From Acidobacteriota bacterium (GTDB lineage Bacteria; Acidobacteriota; Terriglobia; Bryobacterales; Bryobacteraceae): DNA of 64,000 bases. The notes under the pieces are model-generated. The model had not been told where the DNA came from. It saw only the letters and a list, made by a program, of their open reading frames with translations, and made no database searches. A program made the translations under genes and the position numbers. Each line of letters begins with the position of its first letter. Position 1 is the stretch's first letter. Below are positions 34,195-43,953 of this stretch, one piece after another. The stretch lies in assembly GCA_016185425.1 (NCBI GenBank), contig JACPNQ010000043.1, forward strand, positions 186,001 to 250,000. The letters run 5' to 3'.

Positions 34195-36786
34195 TCACTC
34201 CACAAACAGAAATTCGTTCGAGTTGAGGAGCACGCGGCAAAGAGCGTCGAGTGTTCCGGGGAAGGAGGAAAAACGGTCCGTTTCCTCCGGTGTGGGAGCG
34301 CGATGAAGAATGCGTTGGAACGCGGCGCGGATTTGCGCGGGCCTTTCCGGACCGGCCTCTTTCGCGAGCAGCGCCGCGAGATGTTGCGATTCCTCCTGGA
34401 CGAGGTTGCCGTTCATGAGCGAGAGGGCCTGGAGCGGCGTTGTGGTGGCGCTGCGGCGATCGCAGGATTCACTGAAAACGGGCGCGTCGAACGCGGCCAT
34501 CATGGGCAGCGGCATGGAGCGGCGCTGGAAGGTGTAGATGGACCGGCGGCGCATGTCGGCTTCGTTCTCGTTGGTCTCCCACATCAGCGCACCGCCGCGG
34601 CCATAGCGGGCGAAGTCGGCAAGGTCCGCGGGCAGGGGAGGGAAGACGCTGGGGCCGCCGCGCTCGGGGTTCAGGCGATTGCTGAGATAGAGAATCCCGT
34701 CACGAATCTCTTCGGCCTGCAAGCGGCGCCGGGGGAAGCGGGAGTATAGCCTGTTGTCGGCGTCGGCCGCGCCGTTTTCCGCGGATTGGCAGTAGGTCGA
34801 CGAGGTCATGATGAGCCGGTGCATGGCTTTGACGCTCCAGCCGGATTCGATGAAGGCGTGGGAAAGCCAATCGAGCAGTTCGGGATGCGTGGGCCGCTCG
34901 CCGTTGACGCCGAAATCACTGGGCGTGGCGACGATGCCGGTGCCGAAGTGATGCTGCCAGATGCGGTTCACCATGACGCGCGCGGTGAGCGGGTTGTCCT
35001 TGTTGGCGATCCACTTGGCAAGGGTGAGCCGCCAACCGCGGGTAGGGAACTGACGATAGCGGTCCTGTTCGATGACGGCGGGTTCCGGCTTACCGGCTAT
35101 GGCGGTGAGGAATCCGGCTTCGACGGGCTCGGCGGGCTGCCGATAGTCGCCGCGCGTTAACACGTGCGTGGGGGCGATAAACGGTCCGTTGGGCGGGCCT
35201 GAGACATTTTTGACGGTGAGCGCGGAGGGCTGCCAGCGGCCCAGGCGGCGGCGCAGTGTGTCGATTCGCTCGGAGAGTTCTTTGTGGCGCTCCCGCTCCT
35301 CGGCGTTGAAGATCCTTGATGTGGATCTAGCGAGTTCGCCGCGCAACTCTTCGACCGTAAGAACATCGAAGCGCTTGTCGATATCCGTCGACTCTTTCAA
35401 GCGCGCGAGCAGCGGCGCTTCGTAGTTATCGAGCGCCTTCTTCTCTTCGGCATCCAGAGTACGGTCGGCGTCCTCTTTCAACTCTGCGTGGCGCAGGCGT
35501 TCGGCGGGCGTAAAAGTAGTGGAGTCCTTGCGGCGCATCTCCAGGCGGAGGTCCTCGATATTCAGCGGGCGTGTAGCAGCGGTGGACCGGCGGCCTGCGC
35601 GGAAACGCGGAAGCAGATCGGCCTCCATCTTGTCGAGCGCCTTGCGGTCCGGACCATCCTTCAACAGCGCCTGCAGTTCCTTGATCTTCGCTTCTGCGCG
35701 CCTTTTCAGCTCTTCGTCTTTGTACGGTACTTCCACGTTTTCCACCTGAATGGCGTTGAAAAATGCCTGGAAGCGGTAGAAATCCTTTTGCGGTATGGGA
35801 TCGTATTTGTGATCGTGGCAGCGGGCGCAGCCGAGCGTGAGCCCCAGGAAAACGGAGGCTGTTGTGCTGGTGATTTCGCTCAGATAGTTCTGGCGGACTT
35901 CATCGGCGACGAGGTTGGAGCGGTCCCACGGCGCGAGGCGAAGAAAGCCGAGCGGCACGTGGCCCTGCACATCGGGCGCATAGTTGTTGCGTGTCCTGGA
36001 GTGTTCGTCGCCGCCAGCGAGCTGCTTCAGGACGAAGCGGTCATATGGCAAGTCCTGGTTGAACGCGCCGACGACCCAATCGCGATAGCGCCAGGCGTTG
36101 CCAATGGCGCCGTCACCTTCTAAACCGGACGTCTCGCCGTAGCGAACCAGGTCGAGCCAGTGTCTGCCCCAGCGTTCGCCATAGCGGGGATCGGCGAGAA
36201 GTTTGTCGATAAGCTTTTCGTAGGCGGCATCGGAGTTGTCGCTGAGGAAGGCGTCGAGTTCGCTGGGGCTTGGCGGCAGGCCGATGAGATCGAAATAGAC
36301 GCGGCGCGCGAGTGTACGCTTCGCGGCCGGCGGCGCGGGTTTGAGATTCGCGGCATTGAGTTTGGCGAGGATGAAGCTATCGACTGGATTCCTTGCGAGG
36401 GGAGGCACCGGCGGTTTAACAGGCTTTTCATACGGCCATCGCCAATCCGATTTCGCAACGGCCTTGTCTTCGGGCAATCCCTTGATCCACGACTCCACAG
36501 ACGCGACTTCTTCCGCCGTCAATTCGCCGCCCAGCGGCATACGCGGGGTTAGTTCGCCCTTAATCATCAACAGAAGCGGGCTCTTCTCCGGGTGTCCGCC
36601 AACGACCGCGGCGCCGTGTTTTTTGCCGCCCTTGCGAATCGCTGCGAGATCAGACACGACAAAATCACTAGCTTTTGTTTTGTCGCTATGGCAAATGCCA
36701 CACTTCGCGGTCAACACGGAGGGCACCGGAGCCGCGCCAGCACACACGGCGAGGCCAATGGCTGCCAGGAAGGGCCAGGTCCGCAT
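34195..36786 (-). CDS. PSCyt1-DUF1549-DUF1553 (PSD1) cytochrome-domain protein
   Basis: An 863-residue exported protein. After the signal peptide a c-type heme motif CGICHSD is visible near residue 29, in a planctomycete-type cytochrome (PSCyt1) domain. DUF1549 follows (~130-335), with NPVDSFILAKL, DPRYGERWGRHWLDLVRY and the second cysteine block CARCHDHKYDP. A coiled, charged linker (~350-500) comes next, and then DUF1553 (~560-830) with MVNRIWQHHFG and CDRRSATTTPLQALSLMNG. The family is proposed to act in extracytoplasmic redox or glycan degradation but is not biochemically defined. Start may instead be GTG 36790-36792, two codons upstream; neither has a clear ribosome site. It lies 17 bp after RNase R on the same strand. 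Confidence 0.9.
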   Translation of the reverse strand: MRTWPFLAAIGLAVCAGAAPVPSVLTAKCGICHSDKTKASDFVVSDLAAIRKGGKKHGAAVVGGHPEKSPLLLMIKGELTPRMPLGGELTAEEVASVESWIKGLPEDKAVAKSDWRWPYEKPVKPPVPPLARNPVDSFILAKLNAANLKPAPPAAKRTLARRVYFDLIGLPPSPSELDAFLSDNSDAAYEKLIDKLLADPRYGERWGRHWLDLVRYGETSGLEGDGAIGNAWRYRDWVVGAFNQDLPYDRFVLKQLAGGDEHSRTRNNYAPDVQGHVPLGFLRLAPWDRSNLVADEVRQNYLSEITSTTASVFLGLTLGCARCHDHKYDPIPQKDFYRFQAFFNAIQVENVEVPYKDEELKRRAEAKIKELQALLKDGPDRKALDKMEADLLPRFRAGRRSTAATRPLNIEDLRLEMRRKDSTTFTPAERLRHAELKEDADRTLDAEEKKALDNYEAPLLARLKESTDIDKRFDVLTVEELRGELARSTSRIFNAEERERHKELSERIDTLRRRLGRWQPSALTVKNVSGPPNGPFIAPTHVLTRGDYRQPAEPVEAGFLTAIAGKPEPAVIEQDRYRQFPTRGWRLTLAKWIANKDNPLTARVMVNRIWQHHFGTGIVATPSDFGVNGERPTHPELLDWLSHAFIESGWSVKAMHRLIMTSSTYCQSAENGAADADNRLYSRFPRRRLQAEEIRDGILYLSNRLNPERGGPSVFPPLPADLADFARYGRGGALMWETNENEADMRRRSIYTFQRRSMPLPMMAAFDAPVFSESCDRRSATTTPLQALSLMNGNLVQEESQHLAALLAKEAGPERPAQIRAAFQRILHRAPTPEETDRFSSFPGTLDALCRVLLNSNEFLFVE

Positions 36787-36803
36787 GCTCACGAGTATAT
36801 CTT

Positions 36804-39137
36804 TTAATGTCGGCGCTTGTTGGTTTTCTTGCGCCCAGGTTGCGGAGGTTGCCAGAGGCCGAATTGCAGGGTCTTGGCGACAGCGTCGACACGGTCCAGA
36901 ATGACGCGAACCTTCTCTCCGATCTTGAATTCACGGCGGCTGCGCTCGCCAACCAGGCGGCGGGCGTTGTCGTGGAAACGGAAGCGGTCGCCGGGCAGCG
37001 TGTCGATGGGGATGAGGCCTTCGATGAACAGGTGTTCCAACTCGACGAAAAGGCCGAATTTAGTGACCGAAATGATCATCGCGTCGAAGTCCTCGCCGAC
37101 GCGGTCGATCATGAACTGCACCTTCTTCCACTCGACCAGATCGCGTTCGGCCTCCGCCGCGCGGCGTTCCGTGAAGGAGCAGTCGGTGCCGAACTCCTCC
37201 ATCTGCTCCTCGGTCCAGCCCGGCGGTTCGTTGTCGAGCAGCCGCCCGAGCACGCGGTGGACCATCAGATCGGGGTAGCGGCGGATGGGCGACGTGAAGT
37301 GTGTGTAAGTCTCGGCCGCAAGCGCGAAGTGCCCTTGGTTCTCATGGCTGTATCGCGCCTGCTTCAGGGAGCGGAGCATCAGGTAGCTGAGTATGCGCTC
37401 TTCCGGCTTGCCCTCGATCTTGCCGATCAGTTTCTGGTAGTTCTTCGAGGTGACGGTTACGCGCTCGTCGGCCAGGACGATATCGCGGCGTGTCTTGCGG
37501 CCGTCGCGGCGCTTGTCGACAACCCCGAACTTCTTCACCGGCAGGGCACCGAAGGCGAGATTGTAGCCGAACTGCGAGGCGATCTCTTCAAAGTCGTGGA
37601 CCTTCTTGGCGTCGGGCACCTCATGGATACGGTAGAGCGAAGGCGCACCCGCGTGCGCGATGTGAGCGGCGACGGCTTCGTTCGCCGCGAGCATGAACTC
37701 CTCAATGATGCGGTGCGCGATGTTGCGCGGCGCGCGTGCGACGCCGATCATCAGGCCGTTTTCGTCGAATTCAATCAGCGATTCGGGCAAGTCAAAATCG
37801 ATGGAGCCTCGCTTAGTGCGCTTGCGATTCAGCAGGAGCGCGAGTTCTTTCATGCGCTCAAAACGTTCGACGAGGTGTGCGTAGACCCGCCGCTCTTCCA
37901 GGTCGCCGTCCAGAATCTTGTGCACCGACGTGTAGGTCATTCGCGCCGCCGATCGAATGATGCCCCGGCAGAAGTACTGCGCCACAACGTCGCCGGTGTT
38001 GTCCAGTTCCAACTCAGCCGACATCACCAGGCGGTCCTCGTCCGGCCGAAGGGAGCAGATACCGGTGGACAGTTCGTGCGGGAGCATGGGTACGGCACGA
38101 TCGGGAAAATACACGCTGGTTCCCCGGAAGAGCGCTTCCTTATCGATCGCGGAACCGGGACGCACGTAGTGGCTCACATCGGCGATATGAACATCGAGGC
38201 GCCAATGGCCATTGGGCAGGCGTTCGACATAAACGGCGTCATCGAAATCGCGGGCTGTTTCGCCGTCGATCGTGACGATTGGCAGCGCGCGGTAGTCCTT
38301 GCGGCGCGCGATTTCGGCGGACGCGATTGTCAGCGGTACGTCCTTTGCCTGCGCGATTGCCTCGTCCGGAAATCGATGTGGCAAGTGGTGTTTGCGGATC
38401 GTGATCTCGACGTCGACGCCGAAGTCGTCCGGATGGCCGAGTATCTCGATGACCCGGCCAACGCCATCCTCGCCATCGGCGGGGAACTCAAGCAGTTCGA
38501 CGTTGACGATCATTCCGTCCAACTCTTCGGCACTCGACACATCCATGCTCTTGACGCCGATCCGATCCTCGGACGCCGGCGCGGCGGGGAGTTCCATGCC
38601 TTCCGGAATGTAGATCCACTGTTGCAATCGATCGTCGTTCGGCTTCACCCAGTTGCCGCGGCGGCGCATGCGGAACTCGCCGACGACGGTCTGGTGCGCG
38701 CGGCTGAGTATCTTGAGAATCGTCCCTTCGGCCCTGCCGTCGGAACCCGTATAGGTAATCTGCGCCAGGACACGGTCGCCATGCATAGCCTGGGAAACGG
38801 CCGCGGGTGGAATGAAGATATCTCCAGTCACTCCGTCCACCTTCTGCAACGGAATCACGAAGCCGTATCCATCCCGATGTACCGAAAGCCTGCCCACAAT
38901 GAATTCCTTCGAGTGGGACGCCGCCACGTAATGCCCGCCGCGAAATTCGACGAGCTGCCCCTTCTCCACCATTCGATTCAGCGCGGCTTCCAGCGCATCC
39001 CGCTTTTCGCCGTGCGTGCCCAGTTCACGGACCAGATTCTTAAAGCTCGCCTTTGCGTGCGGCATGCGCCGGATGCGATCGAGTATCTCGCCGTCGGATA
39101 GATTCAATTCCACGTACAAACCTAAGTCCAGTCTCAC
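36804..39137 (-). CDS. rnr: Ribonuclease R
   Basis: A 777-residue RNase II/R family 3'-5' exoribonuclease. The order is an N-terminal winged helix (~10-70), cold-shock OB domains (~75-235), the RNB catalytic domain (~255-590) and a C-terminal S1 domain (~640-765). The active-site signature TIDGETARDFDDAVYVE and the blocks HIADVSHYVRPGSAID, YFPDRAVPMLP and FTSPIRRYPDL are complete. It degrades structured RNA, including rRNA and decaying mRNA. The basic tail KKTNKRRH is shorter than in enterobacteria. Start is GTG 39135-39137 with AGGGGAG 11 bases upstream, a long spacing, so the exact start is uncertain. Confidence 0.93.
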   Translation of the reverse strand: MRLDLGLYVELNLSDGEILDRIRRMPHAKASFKNLVRELGTHGEKRDALEAALNRMVEKGQLVEFRGGHYVAASHSKEFIVGRLSVHRDGYGFVIPLQKVDGVTGDIFIPPAAVSQAMHGDRVLAQITYTGSDGRAEGTILKILSRAHQTVVGEFRMRRRGNWVKPNDDRLQQWIYIPEGMELPAAPASEDRIGVKSMDVSSAEELDGMIVNVELLEFPADGEDGVGRVIEILGHPDDFGVDVEITIRKHHLPHRFPDEAIAQAKDVPLTIASAEIARRKDYRALPIVTIDGETARDFDDAVYVERLPNGHWRLDVHIADVSHYVRPGSAIDKEALFRGTSVYFPDRAVPMLPHELSTGICSLRPDEDRLVMSAELELDNTGDVVAQYFCRGIIRSAARMTYTSVHKILDGDLEERRVYAHLVERFERMKELALLLNRKRTKRGSIDFDLPESLIEFDENGLMIGVARAPRNIAHRIIEEFMLAANEAVAAHIAHAGAPSLYRIHEVPDAKKVHDFEEIASQFGYNLAFGALPVKKFGVVDKRRDGRKTRRDIVLADERVTVTSKNYQKLIGKIEGKPEERILSYLMLRSLKQARYSHENQGHFALAAETYTHFTSPIRRYPDLMVHRVLGRLLDNEPPGWTEEQMEEFGTDCSFTERRAAEAERDLVEWKKVQFMIDRVGEDFDAMIISVTKFGLFVELEHLFIEGLIPIDTLPGDRFRFHDNARRLVGERSRREFKIGEKVRVILDRVDAVAKTLQFGLWQPPQPGRKKTNKRRH

Positions 39138-39178
39138 ATGGTAATCCGCTCCCCTGTGGAGCTATTATGATGTGCGGA

Positions 39179-39193
39179 TGCGGCAGAGCCGCA
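39179..39193. promoter_or_regulatory. Small hairpin between rnr and the kinase
   Basis: TGCGGC-AGA-GCCGCA is a perfect 6-bp inverted repeat in the 84-bp divergent gap. A -10-like TATTAT/CATAAT region lies ~15 bp further toward rnr. The function is unknown. Confidence 0.25.
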
Positions 39194-39221
39194 ATTCCGT
39201 GCGTTAGGTGGTGTTATAGAC

Positions 39222-41447
39222 GTGGACCGAACGATTGGACACTACCGGCTATTGCGGGAGATCGGCAAGGGCGGCATGGGTGTTGTCTTTGAGGCGTGGG
39301 ATGAGCGCCTGTGCCGTCGAGTCGCGTTGAAGCTCCTTGCCGACGGCCGCGACGATGCGGCCCGCCGGCGCATGCTGCGCGAAGCGCAAGTCGCCGCGCA
39401 GGTCGACCATTCCAAGGTGTGTGGTGTTCTGGACCTGTTTCAGGATGAAGGCAACTTTGCGCTGGTAATGGAATTCCTTGAGGGCGAGCCGCTGTCGGCG
39501 CGTGTCGCTCGCGGGCCGATGCCGTGGAGAGAGGCCGAACCGATATTCCGCGACATCCTTGACGCCTTGGCGGCGCTTCATCGGGACGATATCATTCACC
39601 GCGACCTGAAGCCGGCTAACGTGATGCTGACAAAAGATGGCGCGAAGATCCTCGACTTCGGCATCGCTTCCATTAGCCGGCTCCGAGAGGGCCAGACGCA
39701 GGCGACCAATCTGCAGAACCTCTCCGGCACCGCGAGATTTATCGCGCCTGAATACCTGCGCGGCGAGCCCTTGACACCGGCGGCCGACCTGTTTTCGGCG
39801 GCAGCGATGTTCTATGAGGTGCTGTCCGGCCAACCGGCATTCGGCGGCGAAACCGTCGCGGAAACGATGTATGCGGTGTTGAACCGCGGCCCGATGCCTC
39901 TTCGCGGCACGGTCGAGATCGAACGCGCGTGGAATTGGATTGCGAAGGCGCTAGCGAAGTCGGCGGAGGATCGCTACCGCTCCGCGGAGGAGATGTTGGC
40001 GGCGCTCAGCGGAACTGCACTGGAGCCGGAGGTGCATCATCCGGCGCGGCGCCTGGTGGTACTTCCGTTTCGCATGTTGCGCCCGGACGCGGAGCTGGAT
40101 TTTCTCGGCTACAGCCTGGCCGACGCGGTGGCGGCGTCGTTGGCCGGGCTCGACACGCTGGCGGTCCGGTCCACACAGAAGGCGGCGTATTTTGCCAGCG
40201 CGGAAGCGCTCGACCTGCCGCGAATTGCCAAGGAGCTCGAAGTCGATATCGTTCTGACCGGTTCCATCATGACTGCGGGTGAACGCGTCCGTTTATGGAT
40301 GCAATTGATGGAAGCGCCGGGGGGATCGGTGTTGTGGGCGTCGGCGTTTGACGGCAGTTCCCGCGATCTCTTCGACCTCCAGCACCGGCTCGCGGGCGAG
40401 GTCCTGCAGGAGTTAATGCTTCCGCTTTCCGCGCGTGAGAAGGTGCGGGTGTCGCAGGATCAACCCGCCACGCCTCGCGCCTACGAATGCTATTTGCGGG
40501 CCAATCAATGTAACTCCGCGGTGTCCGGCGAGAGCCGGGAGATGGCGAAAGAGCTTTACCGTATGTGCCTGACCGAAGATCCCACGTATGCGCCCGCGTG
40601 GGCCCGGCTTGGCCGCGTCCTTTACGTGGAAGGCAAGTTCCATACGCTGGATCCCGCGACTATGGCCGAGGCGGAGGAGGCGTTGACCCGCGCATTGGAA
40701 CTGAACGCCGATTTGCCTGCCGCGCATCAATTCTATACATCTCTGCAAGTCGATACAGGCCGCGCCCCAAAAGCCCTGCGGCGACTGCTGACTCGCGGAC
40801 GAAGCGCGCGTGCCGATGCAGCGGTCTTTGCCGGCATGGGCCATGCGTTGCGATACTGCGGACTGCTGGCGCTGTCGCTTTGCGCCTATGAGCGCGCCAG
40901 GCGCGTTGACCCGGCGTCGGCGGCTGGGGCTGCTTGGACGCTGTTCTATCTGGGCCACATCAAAGAGGCGCTGGAGTATTCAACCGATTCATTCCTGCTT
41001 TCGTGGAAATATTGGGAGGCGGGGGATTCGCGTGCAGCCGTGGATGTCCTGCGCGCGGCATTGACGCAGGAAAAGTGGGGCCAGGCCCTGGAATTCCATA
41101 TTCGGGCGCAGTTGCTGTTCATGACCGGCGAGCAAGTGGAACTGCGAAGGCTGCTGGCGGAATGCGAAACGCTGCCTCTACGCGATCCGGAATTCTGGTT
41201 CATAGGCGCGCAGTTGTCGGCGCGGAGTGGCAACGTTGAGTTGATGTACCGGTTTCTCGACAAGACCGTAACCGGCGGCTTCTGTTGCGCCTGGCAATTG
41301 CGCCACAGCCCGGTTTTCGCACCTTATGCGGCGGAGGAAAAGATACAGCAATTTGCCGCGCAATGCGAAACCAAGTCGCGCGAGGCTTTTGACCTGTTTC
41401 GTCAAATGGACGGGGCGAAACTGCTGGAGATCGACGCCACTGGGTAG
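39222..41447 (+). CDS. Soluble Ser/Thr protein kinase with TolB-like and TPR modules
   Basis: A 741-residue protein starting at GTG 39222 with an AGGTGG-type ribosome site. The kinase domain spans ~7-265: glycine loop GKGGMGVVFEA, ATP lysine K37, catalytic HRDLKPAN (D128) and DFG at 145-147. A TolB-N-like domain follows (~277-400, RRLVVLPFRML and VLTGSIMTAGERVRLWMQL), then TPR-like helices to the end. Unlike the kinase at 52561-55293 there is no membrane segment, so it should be cytosolic. The following gene starts 15 bp downstream. Targets are unknown; kinases of this layout are numerous in acidobacteria. Confidence 0.88.
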   Translation: MDRTIGHYRLLREIGKGGMGVVFEAWDERLCRRVALKLLADGRDDAARRRMLREAQVAAQVDHSKVCGVLDLFQDEGNFALVMEFLEGEPLSARVARGPMPWREAEPIFRDILDALAALHRDDIIHRDLKPANVMLTKDGAKILDFGIASISRLREGQTQATNLQNLSGTARFIAPEYLRGEPLTPAADLFSAAAMFYEVLSGQPAFGGETVAETMYAVLNRGPMPLRGTVEIERAWNWIAKALAKSAEDRYRSAEEMLAALSGTALEPEVHHPARRLVVLPFRMLRPDAELDFLGYSLADAVAASLAGLDTLAVRSTQKAAYFASAEALDLPRIAKELEVDIVLTGSIMTAGERVRLWMQLMEAPGGSVLWASAFDGSSRDLFDLQHRLAGEVLQELMLPLSAREKVRVSQDQPATPRAYECYLRANQCNSAVSGESREMAKELYRMCLTEDPTYAPAWARLGRVLYVEGKFHTLDPATMAEAEEALTRALELNADLPAAHQFYTSLQVDTGRAPKALRRLLTRGRSARADAAVFAGMGHALRYCGLLALSLCAYERARRVDPASAAGAAWTLFYLGHIKEALEYSTDSFLLSWKYWEAGDSRAAVDVLRAALTQEKWGQALEFHIRAQLLFMTGEQVELRRLLAECETLPLRDPEFWFIGAQLSARSGNVELMYRFLDKTVTGGFCCAWQLRHSPVFAPYAAEEKIQQFAAQCETKSREAFDLFRQMDGAKLLEIDATG

Positions 41448-41462
41448 AATGGAAAGTTTCCC

Positions 41463-41945
41463 ATGGTATTCAGCAACGTCCCCATCACTTTCCCCGCCGA
41501 CGCCAATATCATCCTCGGCCAGTCGCACTTTATTAAGACGGTCGAGGACATCTATGAGGCGATCGTCAACACCAATCCAACCATTAAGTTCGGTGTTGCG
41601 TTTAACGAAGCTTCGGGCCCTTGCCTCACCCGGTTCGACGGCAATGATCCGGAATTGACACAGTGCGCGGTCGACAACTTGCAGACCCTCGGGTGCGGCC
41701 ACGCGTTTCTCGTGGTGATGAAAGGCGGCTTTCCGATTAACGTCCTGGGCCGGATCAAAGATGTCCCCGAAGTTGTGAACATCTTCTGCGCCACGGCGAA
41801 CCCGGTGGAAGTCGTGGTTGCGACGACGGGCCTCGGGCGGGGCGTGATGGGAGTGATCGACGGTTCGAAGCCACGGAGCGTTGAAACAGCGGAAGACGCC
41901 ACCGTCCGCAAAGAGTTCCTGCGGAAGATTGGGTACAAGCGATGA
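41463..41945 (+). CDS. Adenosine-specific kinase family protein
   Basis: A 160-residue protein matching the small adenosine-specific kinase family (PF04008): HFIKTVEDIYEAIVNTNPTI, FGVAFNEASGPCLTRFDGND and FPINVLGRIKDVPEVVNIFC are its conserved blocks. The family is best known from thermophilic archaea and bacteria and was named from an archaeal structure binding adenosine nucleotides; its role in bacteria is unsettled. A GGAAAG lies before the ATG. The end overlaps the epimerase start by ATGA, linking it to a run of epimerase and DHDPS-like genes. Confidence 0.85.
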   Translation: MVFSNVPITFPADANIILGQSHFIKTVEDIYEAIVNTNPTIKFGVAFNEASGPCLTRFDGNDPELTQCAVDNLQTLGCGHAFLVVMKGGFPINVLGRIKDVPEVVNIFCATANPVEVVVATTGLGRGVMGVIDGSKPRSVETAEDATVRKEFLRKIGYKR

Positions 41946-42952
41946 TGAACTCCGTTGCCGAGCTCGAAGAACTCATGAGCCGCCCGACGCAGGCGGACAG
42001 GGACGAGATGGAGGCACTCCACGGCGACCTCCTCATACTCGGCGTTGGCGGCAAGATGGGGCCGACTCTCGCCCTCCGCGCCCGCCGCGCCGCGCCGCCC
42101 GGCAAACGCATCATGGCCGCCGCGCGCTTCAGCGAGCCGGGACTGCGGGAACAGCTCGAACAGGCCGGCATCGAGTGCTGCAAGGCCGACCTTCTCGACC
42201 ACTCGCAACTGGCCGCGTTGCCCGACGCCGACAACGTGCTCGCCATGTTCGGGCGCAAATTCGGTTCCACGGACGACCCTACCCTCACCTGGGCCATGAA
42301 CGTCTATGCCCCTGGCCTCGTCTGCGAGCGCTACCGGAATTCCACGATCGTCGCCTTCTCCAGCGGCAACGTGTATGGTTATTCCCACATTGCCCGCGGC
42401 GGCAGCGTGGAGACGGACGAGCCTGTTCCGGTGGGCGAATACGCATGGACGGGGCTCGGCCGCGAGCGCATCTACGACTACCACTCCCGCCGCAACGGCA
42501 CGCCCATCATTCTGCTCCGGCTCAACTACGCCGTTGACCTCCGCTACGGCGTCCTGCTCGATATCGGTACACGCGTCTTCGAACGCAAACCGATCGATCT
42601 CGCCATGGGCGCGGCGAATGTGATCTGGCAGGGCGACGCAAACTCCGTGGCCTTGCGATCCTTCCGCCACGCCACCTCGCCCGCGACCGTGTTGAACCTT
42701 ACCGGGCCGGAGACGCTCAGCGTGCGCCGGATCGCTGAAACGATCGGGGGGCATCTCGGCATCACACCGGAATTCATCGGCGCGGAATCGACGGACGCGC
42801 TTCTCAACAACGCGCAGCGGTGCCACCGGCTGTTCGGCTACCCAACCGTGACACCGGACGAAATGATGGAATGGACGGCCCGCTGGATCGGCATGGGCGG
42901 AGCGACGCTCAACAAACCGACACATTTTGAAGCTCGCGATGGCAAATTCTAA
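41942..42952 (+). CDS. NAD-dependent epimerase/dehydratase family protein
   Basis: A 336-residue extended short-chain dehydrogenase/reductase. The nucleotide-binding strand reads LLILGVGGKMGPTLALRAR near 29-47, and the central block FSSGNVYGYSHIARGG contains the conserved serine region. The usual YxxxK is replaced by a YAWTGLGRERIYDY segment, so it is an atypical member and its reaction on a sugar nucleotide is uncertain. The ATG-ATG start allows initiation one codon later. The gene overlaps the adenosine-specific kinase gene (ATGA) and its end overlaps the next gene by 14 bp, so all three are probably co-translated. Confidence 0.82.
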   Translation: MMNSVAELEELMSRPTQADRDEMEALHGDLLILGVGGKMGPTLALRARRAAPPGKRIMAAARFSEPGLREQLEQAGIECCKADLLDHSQLAALPDADNVLAMFGRKFGSTDDPTLTWAMNVYAPGLVCERYRNSTIVAFSSGNVYGYSHIARGGSVETDEPVPVGEYAWTGLGRERIYDYHSRRNGTPIILLRLNYAVDLRYGVLLDIGTRVFERKPIDLAMGAANVIWQGDANSVALRSFRHATSPATVLNLTGPETLSVRRIAETIGGHLGITPEFIGAESTDALLNNAQRCHRLFGYPTVTPDEMMEWTARWIGMGGATLNKPTHFEARDGKF

Positions 42953-43949
42953 AGCACTGGAACGCTTTCATGCGGGAACGGCAATCCCCGCGCACCCGCT
43001 GGCATTGACCGCGGAGAGGAAACTGGACGAACGGCGCCAGCGGGCGTTGACGCGCTATTATCTCGACTCCGGCGCCGGCGGGCTCGCGGTAGGTGTGCAC
43101 ACGACACAGTTCGCCATCCGTGAACAGGGGCTGTTTGAACCTGTATTGACGCTGGCGCGTGAGGAGCTGAAGAAGGACGATGTGATTGCCGTCGCCGGTA
43201 TCTGCGGCCCTACCAAGCAGGCGGAGCGCGAGGCGGCACTGGCGAAGGACCTCGGTTACCACGCCGGTCTGCTCAGTTTATCCGCGCTCGCCAACGCCAC
43301 CACGCGCAAGCTCATTGAACACGCGGAAGCCGTGGCTGCGGTCATCCCGGTTGTCGGATTCTATCTGCAACCGGCGGTCGGCGGACGAGTACTACCTTAC
43401 GAGTTCTGGTGCAGATTCGCCGAGATACCGAACGTCATTGGTATCAAGATGGCGCCGTTCAACCGTTATCAGACCATTGACGTTATCCGTGCCGTGGCCG
43501 ATTCGGGAAGGGAGGACATCACCCTCTACACAGGCAATGACGACAACATCGTCATCGACCTTCTCACGCCCCACCGCTTCGCCGGCCGCACGTTGCGCAT
43601 CAAGGGCGGCCTGCTCGGACATTGGGCCGTGTGGACGCGCCGCGCCGTGGAACTGCAGGCCGGTTTGCAAGCGGCCACCGCGATTACGCACGATCATCTC
43701 CGCCGGGCGATCGCCGTCACCGATTCCAACGCCGCGTTCTTCGACGCCGCCAACGGCTTCCATGGCTGTATCGCCGGGCTGCATGAAGTGCTTCGCCGGC
43801 AAGGCCTGCTGGAAGGCATCTGGTGCCTGGACCCGAACGAAGGACTCGGCCCCGGCCAACTCGCTGAGATCGACCGCGTCTATGCGGCCTACCCGGAATT
43901 AAATGACGATGCGTTCGTCAGCGAAAACCTTGACCGCTGGCTAAAATAA
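42939..43949 (+). CDS. Dihydrodipicolinate synthase-family aldolase
   Basis: A 336-residue protein from ATG 42939, inside the end of the epimerase gene. It has the DapA/NanA (beta/alpha)8 barrel pattern. The Schiff-base lysine is K170 in NVIGIKMAP, and the partner tyrosine is Y142 in VVGFYLQPAVGG. The block SGAGGLAVGVHTTQF aligns with the GTTGE substrate loop of DapA but is divergent, so the pyruvate-carboxylate loop is not conserved. It is more likely a sugar-acid aldolase or dehydratase than a lysine-pathway enzyme. MetY follows after four bases. Confidence 0.83.
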   Translation: MANSKALERFHAGTAIPAHPLALTAERKLDERRQRALTRYYLDSGAGGLAVGVHTTQFAIREQGLFEPVLTLAREELKKDDVIAVAGICGPTKQAEREAALAKDLGYHAGLLSLSALANATTRKLIEHAEAVAAVIPVVGFYLQPAVGGRVLPYEFWCRFAEIPNVIGIKMAPFNRYQTIDVIRAVADSGREDITLYTGNDDNIVIDLLTPHRFAGRTLRIKGGLLGHWAVWTRRAVELQAGLQAATAITHDHLRRAIAVTDSNAAFFDAANGFHGCIAGLHEVLRRQGLLEGIWCLDPNEGLGPGQLAEIDRVYAAYPELNDDAFVSENLDRWLK

Positions 43950-43953
43950 GCCC

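Noticed and set aside
36794..36799. TATACT before the PSD1 gene as a leaderless promoter
   Set aside because: There is no -35 or extended -10, and the gene sits 17 bp after rnr on the same strand, so read-through is simpler.
36675..39101. An 808-codon plus-strand open frame antisense to rnr
   Set aside because: The minus strand encodes RNase R with all catalytic motifs. The antisense frame has no recognisable domain and arises from high GC content and codon bias.
41552..42925. A 457-codon minus-strand frame opposite the adenosine-specific kinase and epimerase genes
   Set aside because: Both plus-strand genes show family motifs and start/stop overlaps; the antisense product is low-information and Arg/Ala-rich.
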